From contig CACPCD010000004.1 of NCBI GenBank assembly GCA_902632315.1, positions 1 to 50,080 of the forward strand: a stretch of 50,080 nucleotides of DNA, given 5' to 3'. This document shows, piece after piece, positions 35,329-44,393 of the stretch. How positions within the stretch are numbered: the first letter of the stretch is position 1; every line of letters starts with the position of its first letter. The position numbers and the translations under genes were made by a program. Below the pieces are notes generated by a model. That model was given only the letters and a program-made list of their open reading frames with translations. It had not been told where the DNA came from and searched no databases. The DNA comes from an uncultured Pelagibacteraceae bacterium. GTDB taxonomy: Bacteria; Pseudomonadota; Alphaproteobacteria; Pelagibacterales; Pelagibacteraceae.

Positions 35329-37803
35329 TTATTTAAAATTTAGATCTTTTAAGACACCAAAAGGGCTTTCTTTTCTACCTTTTTTATCAAAAGTTTTTTT
35401 AATAATCTTTCTAGGCATGTACACAAAAAAGATTTCGTTTTTTTCTTCTGTAACTTTGTAATTCATTTTCTTTAATAATTTTTTAAAGTTTTCTTTACTA
35501 CATCCTAATAGATTTATCATTTCAGGGACCATTTTAATTTTTTTCTCTTTATTCGAGTTTATTATTTGTACGAATAACCTTTCTAAAATATCAATTCTAA
35601 CAAAAAAATTATCAAACTTTTCAAAGCCACAAAGAAGCATAAAATTTTTATTTACCTGATTTTTATTTTCTATAAAATTAAGACCAAATTTTGGTGGTTG
35701 TAAATCAAAATACTTTTGGTGAAAATTTTTCCAAAGTAATGTTCTTAATGAGACTGCCTCAGGTTTAATCAATCTGTATAAAAAAACATGATATCTTCCA
35801 AATTTAACTCCCAATTCTCTTAAAACTTTTCTTTCACTTTGACCTAAAACATTGAGATATTCAGAAACTTGTTCTCTTTTTAAAACACCATTATTCTCAT
35901 AAAGTTGATATGCAAGAGCTTTAATTGACGAATTTTTTTCTTTTAAATCTTTTAAATCAATTAAACTTTTTAAAATAAAATCAATTTTATTTTTAATCCA
36001 TTTATTTAAAAAATTTGTTAATTTTTGCTTTTGATTTAATTCTAAAATATCATCAACTATTAATTCAATATTTGGATTTAAATAATCTCTACCAGGTATA
36101 ATTCTTCCTATTGCATTATCATTCCAATAAATTCTAAAATTGTCCTTTAAATCAACTAATCCTGTTTCAATAATTATTTGAATTCTTTTTTCAAGTTCTG
36201 GACCAACAGTCTGTCTTGCAGCTTTTTTAAGAGATTTAATATCTGTTTCTAAAGCTCCTTTTTTTAAATCAAGCTCCAGTTTTAAACCATTTATTTTACC
36301 AATGAATTGATTGTCTATCATTACTTTGTTGTCATCTAAAATTTTTGTATCAAATTCCATATCTTGCTTTAAACCTCGGACAAGCACACTGGCTCTTTTA
36401 TCAATAAAAGTTTTTGTAAGTTCCTCATGAAGTCTGTCTGAAAGTCTATCTTCTAATAATTTTGTTTTTTCTATCCAATAATTTTGATTTTCTACCCAAT
36501 TATTTTTATTTGAAACATAAGACCAAGTTCTTACATTTGCAATTCTATTTGATAAAGAATCAACATTTCCCTCTAATTTATCTAATTTAACTAATTGAAG
36601 ACGCATAAAATCGTCTGTGATTTTACCTTTATCTTTATTCAGATATGTAAATACATTTTTAATCACTTCATAATGGTTTCCGTAAGTTTTTTTAACAAAA
36701 TCAGGTATCTGACAACATTCCCATAATAATTTAAGTTTTTCTTTACTCAATTTATCATTTTTAAACTTTTGTTCTTTTAAGAAAAATTTAAGTGCTTTTT
36801 CATCTTCGCATTCATGAATTTTTCTTAACCAATCCTTATTTTGTTTTTCATCAAGTGATTTTATTAGAGCGAACGGGTTATTAAAATCTAAATTTGAATT
36901 CCTCCAAAAAAGAGATCGAATTTCTTCAAACTTATGATTTTCAATTAAATTAACTTCATCTGCATTTATTTCTTTACAACTTCCAGTTATCCCAAAACTT
37001 CCATCATTCAAATATCTCCCTGCTCTTCCTGCTATTTGTCCAATTTCAGATAGATTTAATTTTCTTAATTTTTTTCCATCAAACTTTTTCAAATTAGAAA
37101 AATAAACATTATCCAGATCCATATTAATCCCCATTCCAATTGCATCAGTGGCGACTAAAAAATCAACATCACCTGACTGATACAGCTCGACTTGAGCATT
37201 TCTAGTTTTAGGACTTAAGGAGCCCATAACTATAGCTGCTCCACCTTTTTGTCTTCTTATCAATTCAGCAATTGCATAAACCTCTTCAGCTGAAAACGCA
37301 ATAATTGCAGTTTTTCTATTAATTCTTGAAATTTTTTTGTGTCCAGAATATGAAAGTTTAGATAACCTTTCTCTATTAATAAACTCTATATCATCTTCTA
37401 ATTTTGAAATTATATTTCTAATAGTATTAGAACCCATAAACATTGTTAATTTATTACCTCTCATATTCAGTAAACGATCTGTAAATATATGACCTCTCTC
37501 GTGATCTGCGCACATTTGTATTTCATCAACTCCAACAAAATCTAAAAATTTATCTATAGGCATAGACTCTACAGTACATAAAAAATATTTTGCGTTTGAA
37601 GGTATTATTTTTTCTTCTCCTGTTATTAGTGCGACTTTATCTGATCCGATTTTTTTGCTTACTTTGTCATAAACTTCTCGGGCCAATAATCTAAGTGGAA
37701 ATCCAATCATTCCACTATCGAAAGATAACATTGTTTCAATAGCTAGATGAGTTTTACCCGTATTTGTTGGTCCTAAGACAGCAGTGATTTTATTTTTATA
37801 CAT
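35329..37803 (-). CDS. Suv3-like ATP-dependent RNA helicase
   Basis: Superfamily 2 helicase of 824 residues, related to the mitochondrial degradosome helicase Suv3. Motifs in order: Walker A GPTNTGKTHLAIE (about 11-19), DEIQMCADHERGHIFTD (motif II, DEIQ box) near 90, MGSLSPKTRNAQVELYQ and DFLVATDAIGMGINMDLDNVYF (motifs IV-V), and QIAGRAGRYL (motif VI) near 262. A long C-terminal Suv3-type region follows. It probably unwinds RNA, perhaps with PNPase as in mitochondria; pnp is in the window but 28 kb away, so this is inference. First gene of the operon to carD. Confidence 0.88.
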   Translation of the reverse strand: MYKNKITAVLGPTNTGKTHLAIETMLSFDSGMIGFPLRLLAREVYDKVSKKIGSDKVALITGEEKIIPSNAKYFLCTVESMPIDKFLDFVGVDEIQMCADHERGHIFTDRLLNMRGNKLTMFMGSNTIRNIISKLEDDIEFINRERLSKLSYSGHKKISRINRKTAIIAFSAEEVYAIAELIRRQKGGAAIVMGSLSPKTRNAQVELYQSGDVDFLVATDAIGMGINMDLDNVYFSNLKKFDGKKLRKLNLSEIGQIAGRAGRYLNDGSFGITGSCKEINADEVNLIENHKFEEIRSLFWRNSNLDFNNPFALIKSLDEKQNKDWLRKIHECEDEKALKFFLKEQKFKNDKLSKEKLKLLWECCQIPDFVKKTYGNHYEVIKNVFTYLNKDKGKITDDFMRLQLVKLDKLEGNVDSLSNRIANVRTWSYVSNKNNWVENQNYWIEKTKLLEDRLSDRLHEELTKTFIDKRASVLVRGLKQDMEFDTKILDDNKVMIDNQFIGKINGLKLELDLKKGALETDIKSLKKAARQTVGPELEKRIQIIIETGLVDLKDNFRIYWNDNAIGRIIPGRDYLNPNIELIVDDILELNQKQKLTNFLNKWIKNKIDFILKSLIDLKDLKEKNSSIKALAYQLYENNGVLKREQVSEYLNVLGQSERKVLRELGVKFGRYHVFLYRLIKPEAVSLRTLLWKNFHQKYFDLQPPKFGLNFIENKNQVNKNFMLLCGFEKFDNFFVRIDILERLFVQIINSNKEKKIKMVPEMINLLGCSKENFKKLLKKMNYKVTEEKNEIFFVYMPRKIIKKTFDKKGRKESPFGVLKDLNFK

Positions 37804-38010
37804 TTCTATCTTTAGTGTATTTTAATTTTAACCTACCAGATATTGTTGGTGTTAAAGAACAAAAATGGACTAAAACATGACCGAATCGTTGAATTAAAAG
37901 TTCTCATTTTACTTTTTTTAATTAATTTTAGTTTAACACAATTAAAACCATTTCAAAAATATTTTAGATAAATGTCTTTTTCTTAGAACTTGATATTAAA
38001 GGATAAAAAC

Positions 38011-38436
38011 TTATCCCCCTGGTCCTAAATCTGAAGGTTTTATTTTGAGAATTTTCCAAACTCCAGATGCAGAAGTAATAGTTTTATTATTACATCTCAG
38101 TTCACAAAATAAAAAAACAAGTGTTTTTGTTTTTTTTAAAATTTTAACATTTCCTAAAATTTCATCTCCAATCTTAGTTGCACCTATAAACTTTAAATCT
38201 AAAGAAATAGTTACACATGGTGCGTTATCTGCAGATCGGTGAGCTGCAGTACCTGCTCCAGCATCAACTAAAGCTGAGAGATAACCTCCATGAGTGATAC
38301 CAGCAGCGTTGAGGTGATTTTCACTAACTACAGATTTAAATTCATACTCAAACTCAGAAATACTTCTGAACAAAAGACCTCCATTATGTTTCATGAAACC
38401 TGGTTTAAGACTTATTTGTTCAAATTTTTCAGACAT
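38011..38436 (-). CDS. PaaI-family hot-dog thioesterase
   Basis: 141-residue acyl-CoA thioesterase-like protein. The hot-dog motif is clear: HLNAAGITHGGYLSALVDAGAGTAA, with the Asn/His-Gly and acidic residue of the PaaI type, then CVTISLDLKFIGATKIGDEI. Substrate unknown. It stands alone on the minus strand, downstream of tRNA-Arg, with about 200 gene-free bases before the helicase operon; I see no clear terminator there. Confidence 0.85.
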   Translation of the reverse strand: MSEKFEQISLKPGFMKHNGGLLFRSISEFEYEFKSVVSENHLNAAGITHGGYLSALVDAGAGTAAHRSADNAPCVTISLDLKFIGATKIGDEILGNVKILKKTKTLVFLFCELRCNNKTITSASGVWKILKIKPSDLGPGG

Positions 38437-38554
38437 AATTCTTTATAATATAAAAGTTAAAACTAATAAAATTATAAAAATAATAATAAAAAAATAAATT
38501 ACAGACATTTGCAAAGAACACCTAAAAATCCATTTAAACATATGTTTACTCTCA

Positions 38555-38631
38555 TGGTGCGCCTGCTAGGAGTCGAACCCAGAACCTCCTGGTCCGTAGC
38601 CAAGCGCTCTATCCAGTTGAGCTACAGGCGC
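38555..38631 (-). tRNA. tRNA-Arg (anticodon ACG)
   Basis: On the minus strand the acceptor GCGCCTG (from 38631) pairs with CAGGCGC, followed by discriminator A and an encoded CCA (38557-38555). The anticodon stem CTTGG/CCAGG closes the loop CTACGGA with anticodon ACG, read as ICG after editing. D arm (GTAGCTCAACTGGATAGAGC) and T arm (GGGTTCGACTCC) are standard. A 14-base palindrome at 38535-38548 lies just downstream. Confidence 0.97.
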
Positions 38632-38704
38632 ATTTTTAATTTTTATTTAATTATAGTATACCAATTTTTAGTGTATTTTAATTATAAGACAAATTTAAAA
38701 TTTT

Positions 38705-39880
38705 ATGAGCAATAAATCAAAAGAAGTGGTTATTGTAAACGCAATTAGAACACCAATAGGAAAATATGGGGGTTCATTAAAAAATATTAGATCTGATCAA
38801 CTTGGATCTATTGTTATAAAAGAAGTTCTAAAAAAATCTAAATTTGTTAATGAAGAGATTGACGAGGTAATAATGGGCCAAGTATTAACTGCAGGGACTG
38901 GTCAGAACCCCGCAAGACAAGCCGCAATTAATGCTGGCATACCTATTTCAAAACCAGCTCATATAATTAATCAAGTATGTGGGTCTGGCCTTAGAGCGGT
39001 AATATCTGGTTACCAATCAATCAAATTAGGACAGTCAAATAATGTAATCTCAGGAGGTCAAGAAAGCATGTCTTTAGCTCCACATTCAATTTTTTTTAGA
39101 GATGAAAAAAAAATATCAGAAGATAAATTATTAGACACAATGGTTAATGATGGGTTGATAGATGCATTTAATAAATATCATATGGGCGTGACGGCAGAGA
39201 ATGTTGCAAAAAAGTTTAATATAACAAGACAAGAACAGGATGAATTTGCTTTGAAATCTCAAAAAAAAACAGAATTAGCAATCACTAATAAAAAATTTAA
39301 TGAAGAGTTAGTAAAAATAAATCATAATGAGAGTATCTTAGATGTGGATGAACATCCAAGGATTGGATTAAAAATTTCAGATTTAGAAAAACTAAAAACT
39401 GTTTTTCAAGATAATGGAACTATTACACCGGGAAATTCCTCAGGTATTAACGATGGTGCTGCAGCTTTGTTATTAACCTCATTAGATGAAGCAGAAAAAA
39501 AATCGATAGAACCGCTAGTAAAAATTGTATCGTGGTCTTCAGTTGGTGTAGATCCATCTGTTATGGGCTTAGGTCCAATAGAGGCTGTTCGTCAAGCAAG
39601 TAAAAAAGCAAAATGGAATTTAGATGAAATTGATTTATTTGAAATTAATGAAGCTTTTGCATCTCAAAGTATTGCAGTGATTCGTGAATTAGGTATTGAT
39701 CAAAATAAAGTAAACGTTAATGGTGGAGCCATAGCTCTTGGCCATCCTATTGGTGCATCTGGTGCAAGAATACTTGTAACTTTGATACATGAAATGAAAA
39801 GGCAAAAAAAAAATAAAGGTTGCGCAACACTCTGCATAGGTGGTGGAATGGGTATAGCTTTGTGTGTGGAGAGAATTTAG
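38705..39880 (+). CDS. Acetyl-CoA acetyltransferase (thiolase)
   Basis: Condenses two acetyl-CoA to acetoacetyl-CoA or runs in reverse in degradation. The 391 residues have the nucleophilic Cys in NQVCGSGLRAVISG near residue 91, the NEAFASQS motif, the catalytic His in GGAIALGHPIGASGARI near 350, and the second Cys in CATLCIGGGMGIA. The length and motifs match the biosynthetic (PhaA/AtoB) type. There is no adjacent acetoacetyl-CoA reductase or polyhydroxyalkanoate synthase, so its pathway is open. Confidence 0.93.
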   Translation: MSNKSKEVVIVNAIRTPIGKYGGSLKNIRSDQLGSIVIKEVLKKSKFVNEEIDEVIMGQVLTAGTGQNPARQAAINAGIPISKPAHIINQVCGSGLRAVISGYQSIKLGQSNNVISGGQESMSLAPHSIFFRDEKKISEDKLLDTMVNDGLIDAFNKYHMGVTAENVAKKFNITRQEQDEFALKSQKKTELAITNKKFNEELVKINHNESILDVDEHPRIGLKISDLEKLKTVFQDNGTITPGNSSGINDGAAALLLTSLDEAEKKSIEPLVKIVSWSSVGVDPSVMGLGPIEAVRQASKKAKWNLDEIDLFEINEAFASQSIAVIRELGIDQNKVNVNGGAIALGHPIGASGARILVTLIHEMKRQKKNKGCATLCIGGGMGIALCVERI

Positions 39881-40053
39881 GAATTAATTTTTCCGTATTT
39901 CTCTTCTAATAAAATTTTTTGTATCCATATTTTAGCATCTACGTAAGTGCTAACTTTTGGCTGAATAAGTGTTTTTAATAACTTTTTAAACATATTTGAA
40001 GCATGCATGTAAAGAGTGTCAAAAAATTGAGCAGAATGTGTTAAGATTTGCAT
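39877..40053 (-). CDS. Possible 58-residue small protein
   Basis: A 58-codon frame fills the gap between the thiolase and aceE on the opposite strand: ATG 40053, TAA 39877-39879. The peptide is moderately basic and amphipathic, with MHASNMFKKLLKTLIQP near residues 16-32 and a charged C-terminus (LLEEKYGKINS). Its end overlaps the thiolase stop by two bases, as genuine convergent genes here do. No Shine-Dalgarno sequence is obvious, and I recognise no family. A short frame in AT-rich DNA could be chance, but the composition looks protein-like. Confidence 0.5.
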   Translation of the reverse strand: MQILTHSAQFFDTLYMHASNMFKKLLKTLIQPKVSTYVDAKIWIQKILLEEKYGKINS

Positions 40054-40087
40054 TTAACAACTTTTTTATAGTGTATAAGACATAAAA

Positions 40088-43000
40088 ATGACTGAAAAAT
40101 TATTAGTTCCTGATATTGGTGATTTTGAGAATGTCGAGGTAATTGAATTATTAGTTAAGGAGGGTCAAGAAATAAAAAAAAATGATCCTGTCATAACCAT
40201 AGAAAGTGATAAATCTAGTGTTGAAATACCCTCAATTTTTTCGGGTAAAATTGATAATATAGTTGTAAAAGTTGGTGATAAAGTTTCAAAAGGAGATTTA
40301 ATTTTAAATATTTCAAGCATTGATCAAAAGCCTTCTTCTTCGCTAGATGTTCCAAAAGATACTGAAAATTTAATACAAGAGGCAGAAAGTTCTTTAAAAA
40401 AAACTCAAGACCAAAAAAAACCAATTCAAAAAACAGAAAAAGAAAAAACTGGAACAATACAGGTAGTGAATGAGGGAGATATTGATCCATTGGAGACGAA
40501 CGAGTGGTTAGAATCTCTTTCAGACGTCATAGAAAAGGACGGAAATCATAGGGCTCACTATTTAATCAAAGAACTTATTAATAAAGCATATATGGAAGGG
40601 GCTAATATTCCATATACACAAAACACTCCTTACATAAATACAATCCCTGTAGGGGAGGAAAAAAAATCAAACGGTGATCAAAATATAGAAAGAAGGATTA
40701 GATCTTTAATAAGATGGAATGCTGCTGCGATGGTAGTAAGGGCAAATAAAAAATTTCCTGAACTTGGAGGTCATATTGGAACTTTTGCATCCGCAGCTAC
40801 CTTATATGATGTTGGAATGAATCATTTTTGGAGAGCTAAAAATAATAAATTCGGAGGAGATTTAGTTTATTTTCAAGGACACAGTGCACCTGGTATGTAT
40901 GCAAGAGCATTTCTTGAGGGAAGATTAAATGAAAAACAATTAGACAGTTTTAGACAAGAGGTCAATCCAGGTGGTTTGTCTTCATACCCTCATCCATGGT
41001 TAATGCCGAACTTTTGGCAATTTCCAACTGTTTCAATGGGCTTAGGACCAATGCTAGCTATTTATCAAGCAAGATATATGAAATATTTAATTAATAGAGG
41101 TCTAATTAAAGATGAGGGCAGAAAAGTTTGGGCATTTTTGGGAGATGGAGAAATGGACGAACCAGAGTCTCTTGGAGCAATAGGTTTAGCAGCAAGGGAA
41201 AAATTAGATAATCTTATATTTGTTGTAAATTGTAACCTTCAGAGATTGGATGGACCTGTACGTGGTAATGGAAAAATCATTCAAGAATTAGAGGGAATTT
41301 TTAGGGGTGCAGGATGGAACGTCATTAAGGTGATATGGGGCTCATATTGGGATCAATTATTAGCAAATGACAAAACTGGCCATTTAGTAAAAACAATGAA
41401 TGAAACAGTCGATGGTGAATATCAAGCGATGAAAGCAAGAAATGGAGCTTATGTTAGAGAAAAATTTTTCGGAAAATATGCAGAAACAAAAGAATTAGTT
41501 TCTAGCCTTTCAGATAAAGATATATGGAGATTAAATAGAGGTGGCCATGACCCTCATAAAGTTTTTGCTGCATACGATAAAGCATCTAAAAATATCGGAA
41601 GCCCAACGGTTGTGATCGCTAAGACTATCAAAGGTTATGGTATGGGCAAAAGTGGGGAAAGTGTAAATACTACGCACCAGACTAAAAAATTAGATGTCGA
41701 TGACTTAATGTATTATAGAGATAGATTTGATGTTCCTTTGACCGATCAACAGGTTAAGAATATTGAATATTATAAACCTGATCAAAATTCTCCAGAAATT
41801 AAATATATAAAAGAAAGAAGACTTCAATTAGGTGGATTTATTCCAGAGAGAACTACCTATGCTAAATCAATTAAAGCACCTCCTAAAGATATTTTTGAAA
41901 ATATGAAAGTTTCAACTGGCAAAAAAGAAATGTCTACTACCATGGCATTAGTGAGAATGCTAACAAATCTTCTGAGAGATAAAAATGTAGCACCCCGATT
42001 GGTCCCTATTATTCCAGATGAAGCTAGAACATTTGGCATGGAAGGTTTTTTTCAAAAAGTTGGAATATATGCCCATGAGGGACAAAAATATGAACCTGAA
42101 GATTCTGCCCAATTGAGCTCTTATAGAGAGGAAAAAAGTGGACAGGTTTTAGAAGAAGGAATTACAGAAGCAGGAGCGATGTCATCATGGATTGCTGCGG
42201 GAACTTCATACACAAATCATGATATTGAGATGATACCTATTTATCTTTTTTACTCGATGTTTGGATTTCAAAGAATCGGAGATCTAGCATGGGCAGGTGC
42301 AGACAGTCAGTCTAGAGGATTTTTAATTGGAGCAACAGCTGGAAGAACAACTCTAGCAGGAGAAGGTCTACAACATCAAGATGGTCATAGTCATCTTATG
42401 GCATCAACAATTCCAAACTGTGTATCGTATGATCCAACCTTTCATTATGAATTAGCAGTTATTTTTAGAGATGGATTAAAAAGAATGCACGAAAAAAAGG
42501 AGAATATTTTCTACTACATTACGACTATGAATGAAAATTACTCTCATCCAGCTATGCCTAAAGATAAGTCTTGTGAAGAAGGAATTTTAAAGGGCATGTA
42601 CAAAGTTAAGGAGTTTAATAAATATAAAAAAACTAAAATTCAATTTTTGGGATCTGGCACAATTTTAAGAGAAATGATTGCAGGTGCTGAAATATTGCAA
42701 AAAGAATATCAAATAGATAGTGAGATTTGGAGCGTGACAAGTTTCAATGAATTAAGAAGAGACGGCCTAGAGGTTGAAAGATATAATCTTTTAAATCCGG
42801 ATAAGGAACCAAAGAAGTCATATGTTGAAAAATGTTTAGGTAAAACAGAAGGACCTATTTTAGCTGCTTCGGATTATATGAGAATGAACTCAGATCAAAT
42901 CAGACCCTACGTTAGTAAAAGTTTTTATTCACTCGGAACAGATGGTTTTGGACGAAGTGATACTAGAAAAAATTTAAGAAATTTTTTTGAAGTTGATAAG

Positions 43001-43126
43001 GAGCATGTTGTTACTTATGGATTAAGTGTATTAGCTAAAGAACAGCTTGTAGCATCTAAGTACGCTAAAGAAGCAATTAAAAAATATAAAATAGATATTA
43101 ATAAACCAATGCCAACAAAATTATAA
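40088..43126 (+). CDS. aceE: Pyruvate dehydrogenase E1 (AceE type) with N-terminal lipoyl domain
   Basis: Thiamine diphosphate enzyme decarboxylating pyruvate. The 1012 residues exceed the usual 890 or so because residues 1-78 form a complete lipoyl domain with lipoyl-lysine K42 in ESDKSSVEIPS, joined by a Lys/Gln-rich linker (79-130). The E1 core begins near 131 with DIDPLETNEWLESL, the normal AceE N-terminus, and has GHSAPGMYARAFLEG, the thiamine-binding GDGEMDEPESLG...VVNCNLQRLDG, and RTTLAGEGLQHQDGHS. It overlaps aceF as TAATG. Most alphaproteobacteria use a two-subunit PdhA/PdhB E1; the homodimeric type and the beta-proteobacteria-like lipoyl sequence hint at old transfer. Confidence 0.95.
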   Translation: MTEKLLVPDIGDFENVEVIELLVKEGQEIKKNDPVITIESDKSSVEIPSIFSGKIDNIVVKVGDKVSKGDLILNISSIDQKPSSSLDVPKDTENLIQEAESSLKKTQDQKKPIQKTEKEKTGTIQVVNEGDIDPLETNEWLESLSDVIEKDGNHRAHYLIKELINKAYMEGANIPYTQNTPYINTIPVGEEKKSNGDQNIERRIRSLIRWNAAAMVVRANKKFPELGGHIGTFASAATLYDVGMNHFWRAKNNKFGGDLVYFQGHSAPGMYARAFLEGRLNEKQLDSFRQEVNPGGLSSYPHPWLMPNFWQFPTVSMGLGPMLAIYQARYMKYLINRGLIKDEGRKVWAFLGDGEMDEPESLGAIGLAAREKLDNLIFVVNCNLQRLDGPVRGNGKIIQELEGIFRGAGWNVIKVIWGSYWDQLLANDKTGHLVKTMNETVDGEYQAMKARNGAYVREKFFGKYAETKELVSSLSDKDIWRLNRGGHDPHKVFAAYDKASKNIGSPTVVIAKTIKGYGMGKSGESVNTTHQTKKLDVDDLMYYRDRFDVPLTDQQVKNIEYYKPDQNSPEIKYIKERRLQLGGFIPERTTYAKSIKAPPKDIFENMKVSTGKKEMSTTMALVRMLTNLLRDKNVAPRLVPIIPDEARTFGMEGFFQKVGIYAHEGQKYEPEDSAQLSSYREEKSGQVLEEGITEAGAMSSWIAAGTSYTNHDIEMIPIYLFYSMFGFQRIGDLAWAGADSQSRGFLIGATAGRTTLAGEGLQHQDGHSHLMASTIPNCVSYDPTFHYELAVIFRDGLKRMHEKKENIFYYITTMNENYSHPAMPKDKSCEEGILKGMYKVKEFNKYKKTKIQFLGSGTILREMIAGAEILQKEYQIDSEIWSVTSFNELRRDGLEVERYNLLNPDKEPKKSYVEKCLGKTEGPILAASDYMRMNSDQIRPYVSKSFYSLGTDGFGRSDTRKNLRNFFEVDKEHVVTYGLSVLAKEQLVASKYAKEAIKKYKIDINKPMPTKL

Positions 43127-44385
43127 TGTCAGAAATTGAGATAAAAGTACCCAATATTGGAGATTTTAAGGATGTAGAAGTGATTGAGGTTTTAGTTTCC
43201 GAAGGGCAAATTTTAAAAAAAAATGACCCTTTAATAACAATAGAAAGTGACAAATCTAGTGTAGAAATTCCTTCAATTTTTGATGGTAAAATTAAAACTT
43301 TAATAATAAAAGTGGGAGATAAAGTTTCAGAAGGAGACTTAATCTTAATTTTAGAAAATATTAATGAAGCACAAGAAAAAGTTGAAAAAAAACCATTAAT
43401 TGAGAAAGAAATTAAAAAAAATCAGGAAATAAAACCAAAGTCTCAAAAAATACTAACTGATCAAAATAAAGTTTTAAATATATCATCTGCAAGTCCAAAA
43501 GTTAGAAAATTTGCGAGAGAACTTGGCGTTGATATTAACCAAGTTGTAGGAAGTGAACGCAAAGGCAGAGTTATTGAGAGTGATGTAAAATTATTTGTCG
43601 CTTCGAGATCTAGTAATTTAATTAACAATTATAATAAAAGTAATGAAAAGATAAAACAGGAATACTCTCATTCAGAATTTGGAGAAGTAGAAATAAAAGA
43701 TATACCAAGAGTAAAAAAATTATCATCAAAATACTTGATGAATTCTTGGACAAATATTCCTCATGTGACTAATCATGATGAAGCAGATATCACAGAGTTA
43801 GAAGAATTTAGAACATCCCTGAGGGATATTTATACTGGAGAAAAAAAAAAAATTACACCTTTAGCTTTTATAGTCAAAGCTTTGACAGCTTCATTAAAAA
43901 AATTTCCTAATTTTAATAGTTCTATCGATGATATTGATAGTGGAAAAATGACTGAAAAAAAATATTATCATATTGGAATAGCGGTGGATACTCCGCACGG
44001 TTTAATGGTTCCCAAACTAAGAAATGCAGACAATAAAAATATTAATCTTATAAGTTCTGAGCTTAAAAATCTTAGTGATCAATGTAGAAATCTTAAGATT
44101 GATAAAAAAGAATTATTTGGTGGATCTATGACAATAACAAGTTTAGGTGGAATTGGAGGATCATTTTTCACACCTATTATAAATTTTCCTGAAGTTGCAA
44201 TATTAGGAGTCGGAAGAGCTGTAAAAAAACAAGTTTTCGTTGATGGAAAATTTGTTACTAGAATTATGTTGCCTTTATCATTGTCCTATGACCATAGAAT
44301 TATCGATGGAGCAGAAGCCGCTCGATTTAACAATGAGTTAAAAGAAAATTTAGGAAAGAACTTTGCTTATAAATTAGCAGTCTAA
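43126..44385 (+). CDS. aceF: Pyruvate dehydrogenase E2, dihydrolipoamide acetyltransferase
   Basis: Core of the pyruvate dehydrogenase complex, transferring acetyl to CoA. The 419 residues have one lipoyl domain (1-78, lipoyl K43 in ESDKSSVEIPS), a linker, the peripheral subunit-binding domain (ASPKVRKFARELGVDINQVVGSERKGR, about 125-160) and the catalytic domain ending in SLSYDHRIIDGAEAARF with the active His and Asp. Gammaproteobacterial AceF often has two or three lipoyl domains; here one is in E2 and one in E1. The E3 gene lpd does not follow. Confidence 0.95.
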   Translation: MSEIEIKVPNIGDFKDVEVIEVLVSEGQILKKNDPLITIESDKSSVEIPSIFDGKIKTLIIKVGDKVSEGDLILILENINEAQEKVEKKPLIEKEIKKNQEIKPKSQKILTDQNKVLNISSASPKVRKFARELGVDINQVVGSERKGRVIESDVKLFVASRSSNLINNYNKSNEKIKQEYSHSEFGEVEIKDIPRVKKLSSKYLMNSWTNIPHVTNHDEADITELEEFRTSLRDIYTGEKKKITPLAFIVKALTASLKKFPNFNSSIDDIDSGKMTEKKYYHIGIAVDTPHGLMVPKLRNADNKNINLISSELKNLSDQCRNLKIDKKELFGGSMTITSLGGIGGSFFTPIINFPEVAILGVGRAVKKQVFVDGKFVTRIMLPLSLSYDHRIIDGAEAARFNNELKENLGKNFAYKLAV

Positions 44386-44393
44386 AAAAAATT

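Noticed and set aside
37827-37901. 24-codon minus-strand frame upstream of the helicase gene
   Set aside because: Very short, rich in Phe and Asn as expected from random AT-rich DNA, no ribosome binding site; I cannot separate it from chance.
38535-38548. 14-base palindrome taaacatatgttta beside tRNA-Arg
   Set aside because: All but two pairs are A/T, no T run follows on the tRNA strand, and similar palindromes are likely by chance here.
38509-38715. Plus-strand open frame across the tRNA-Arg gene
   Set aside because: It is the antisense translation of a tRNA (the familiar GVEPRTSWSVAKRSIQLSYR pattern) and not a protein gene.
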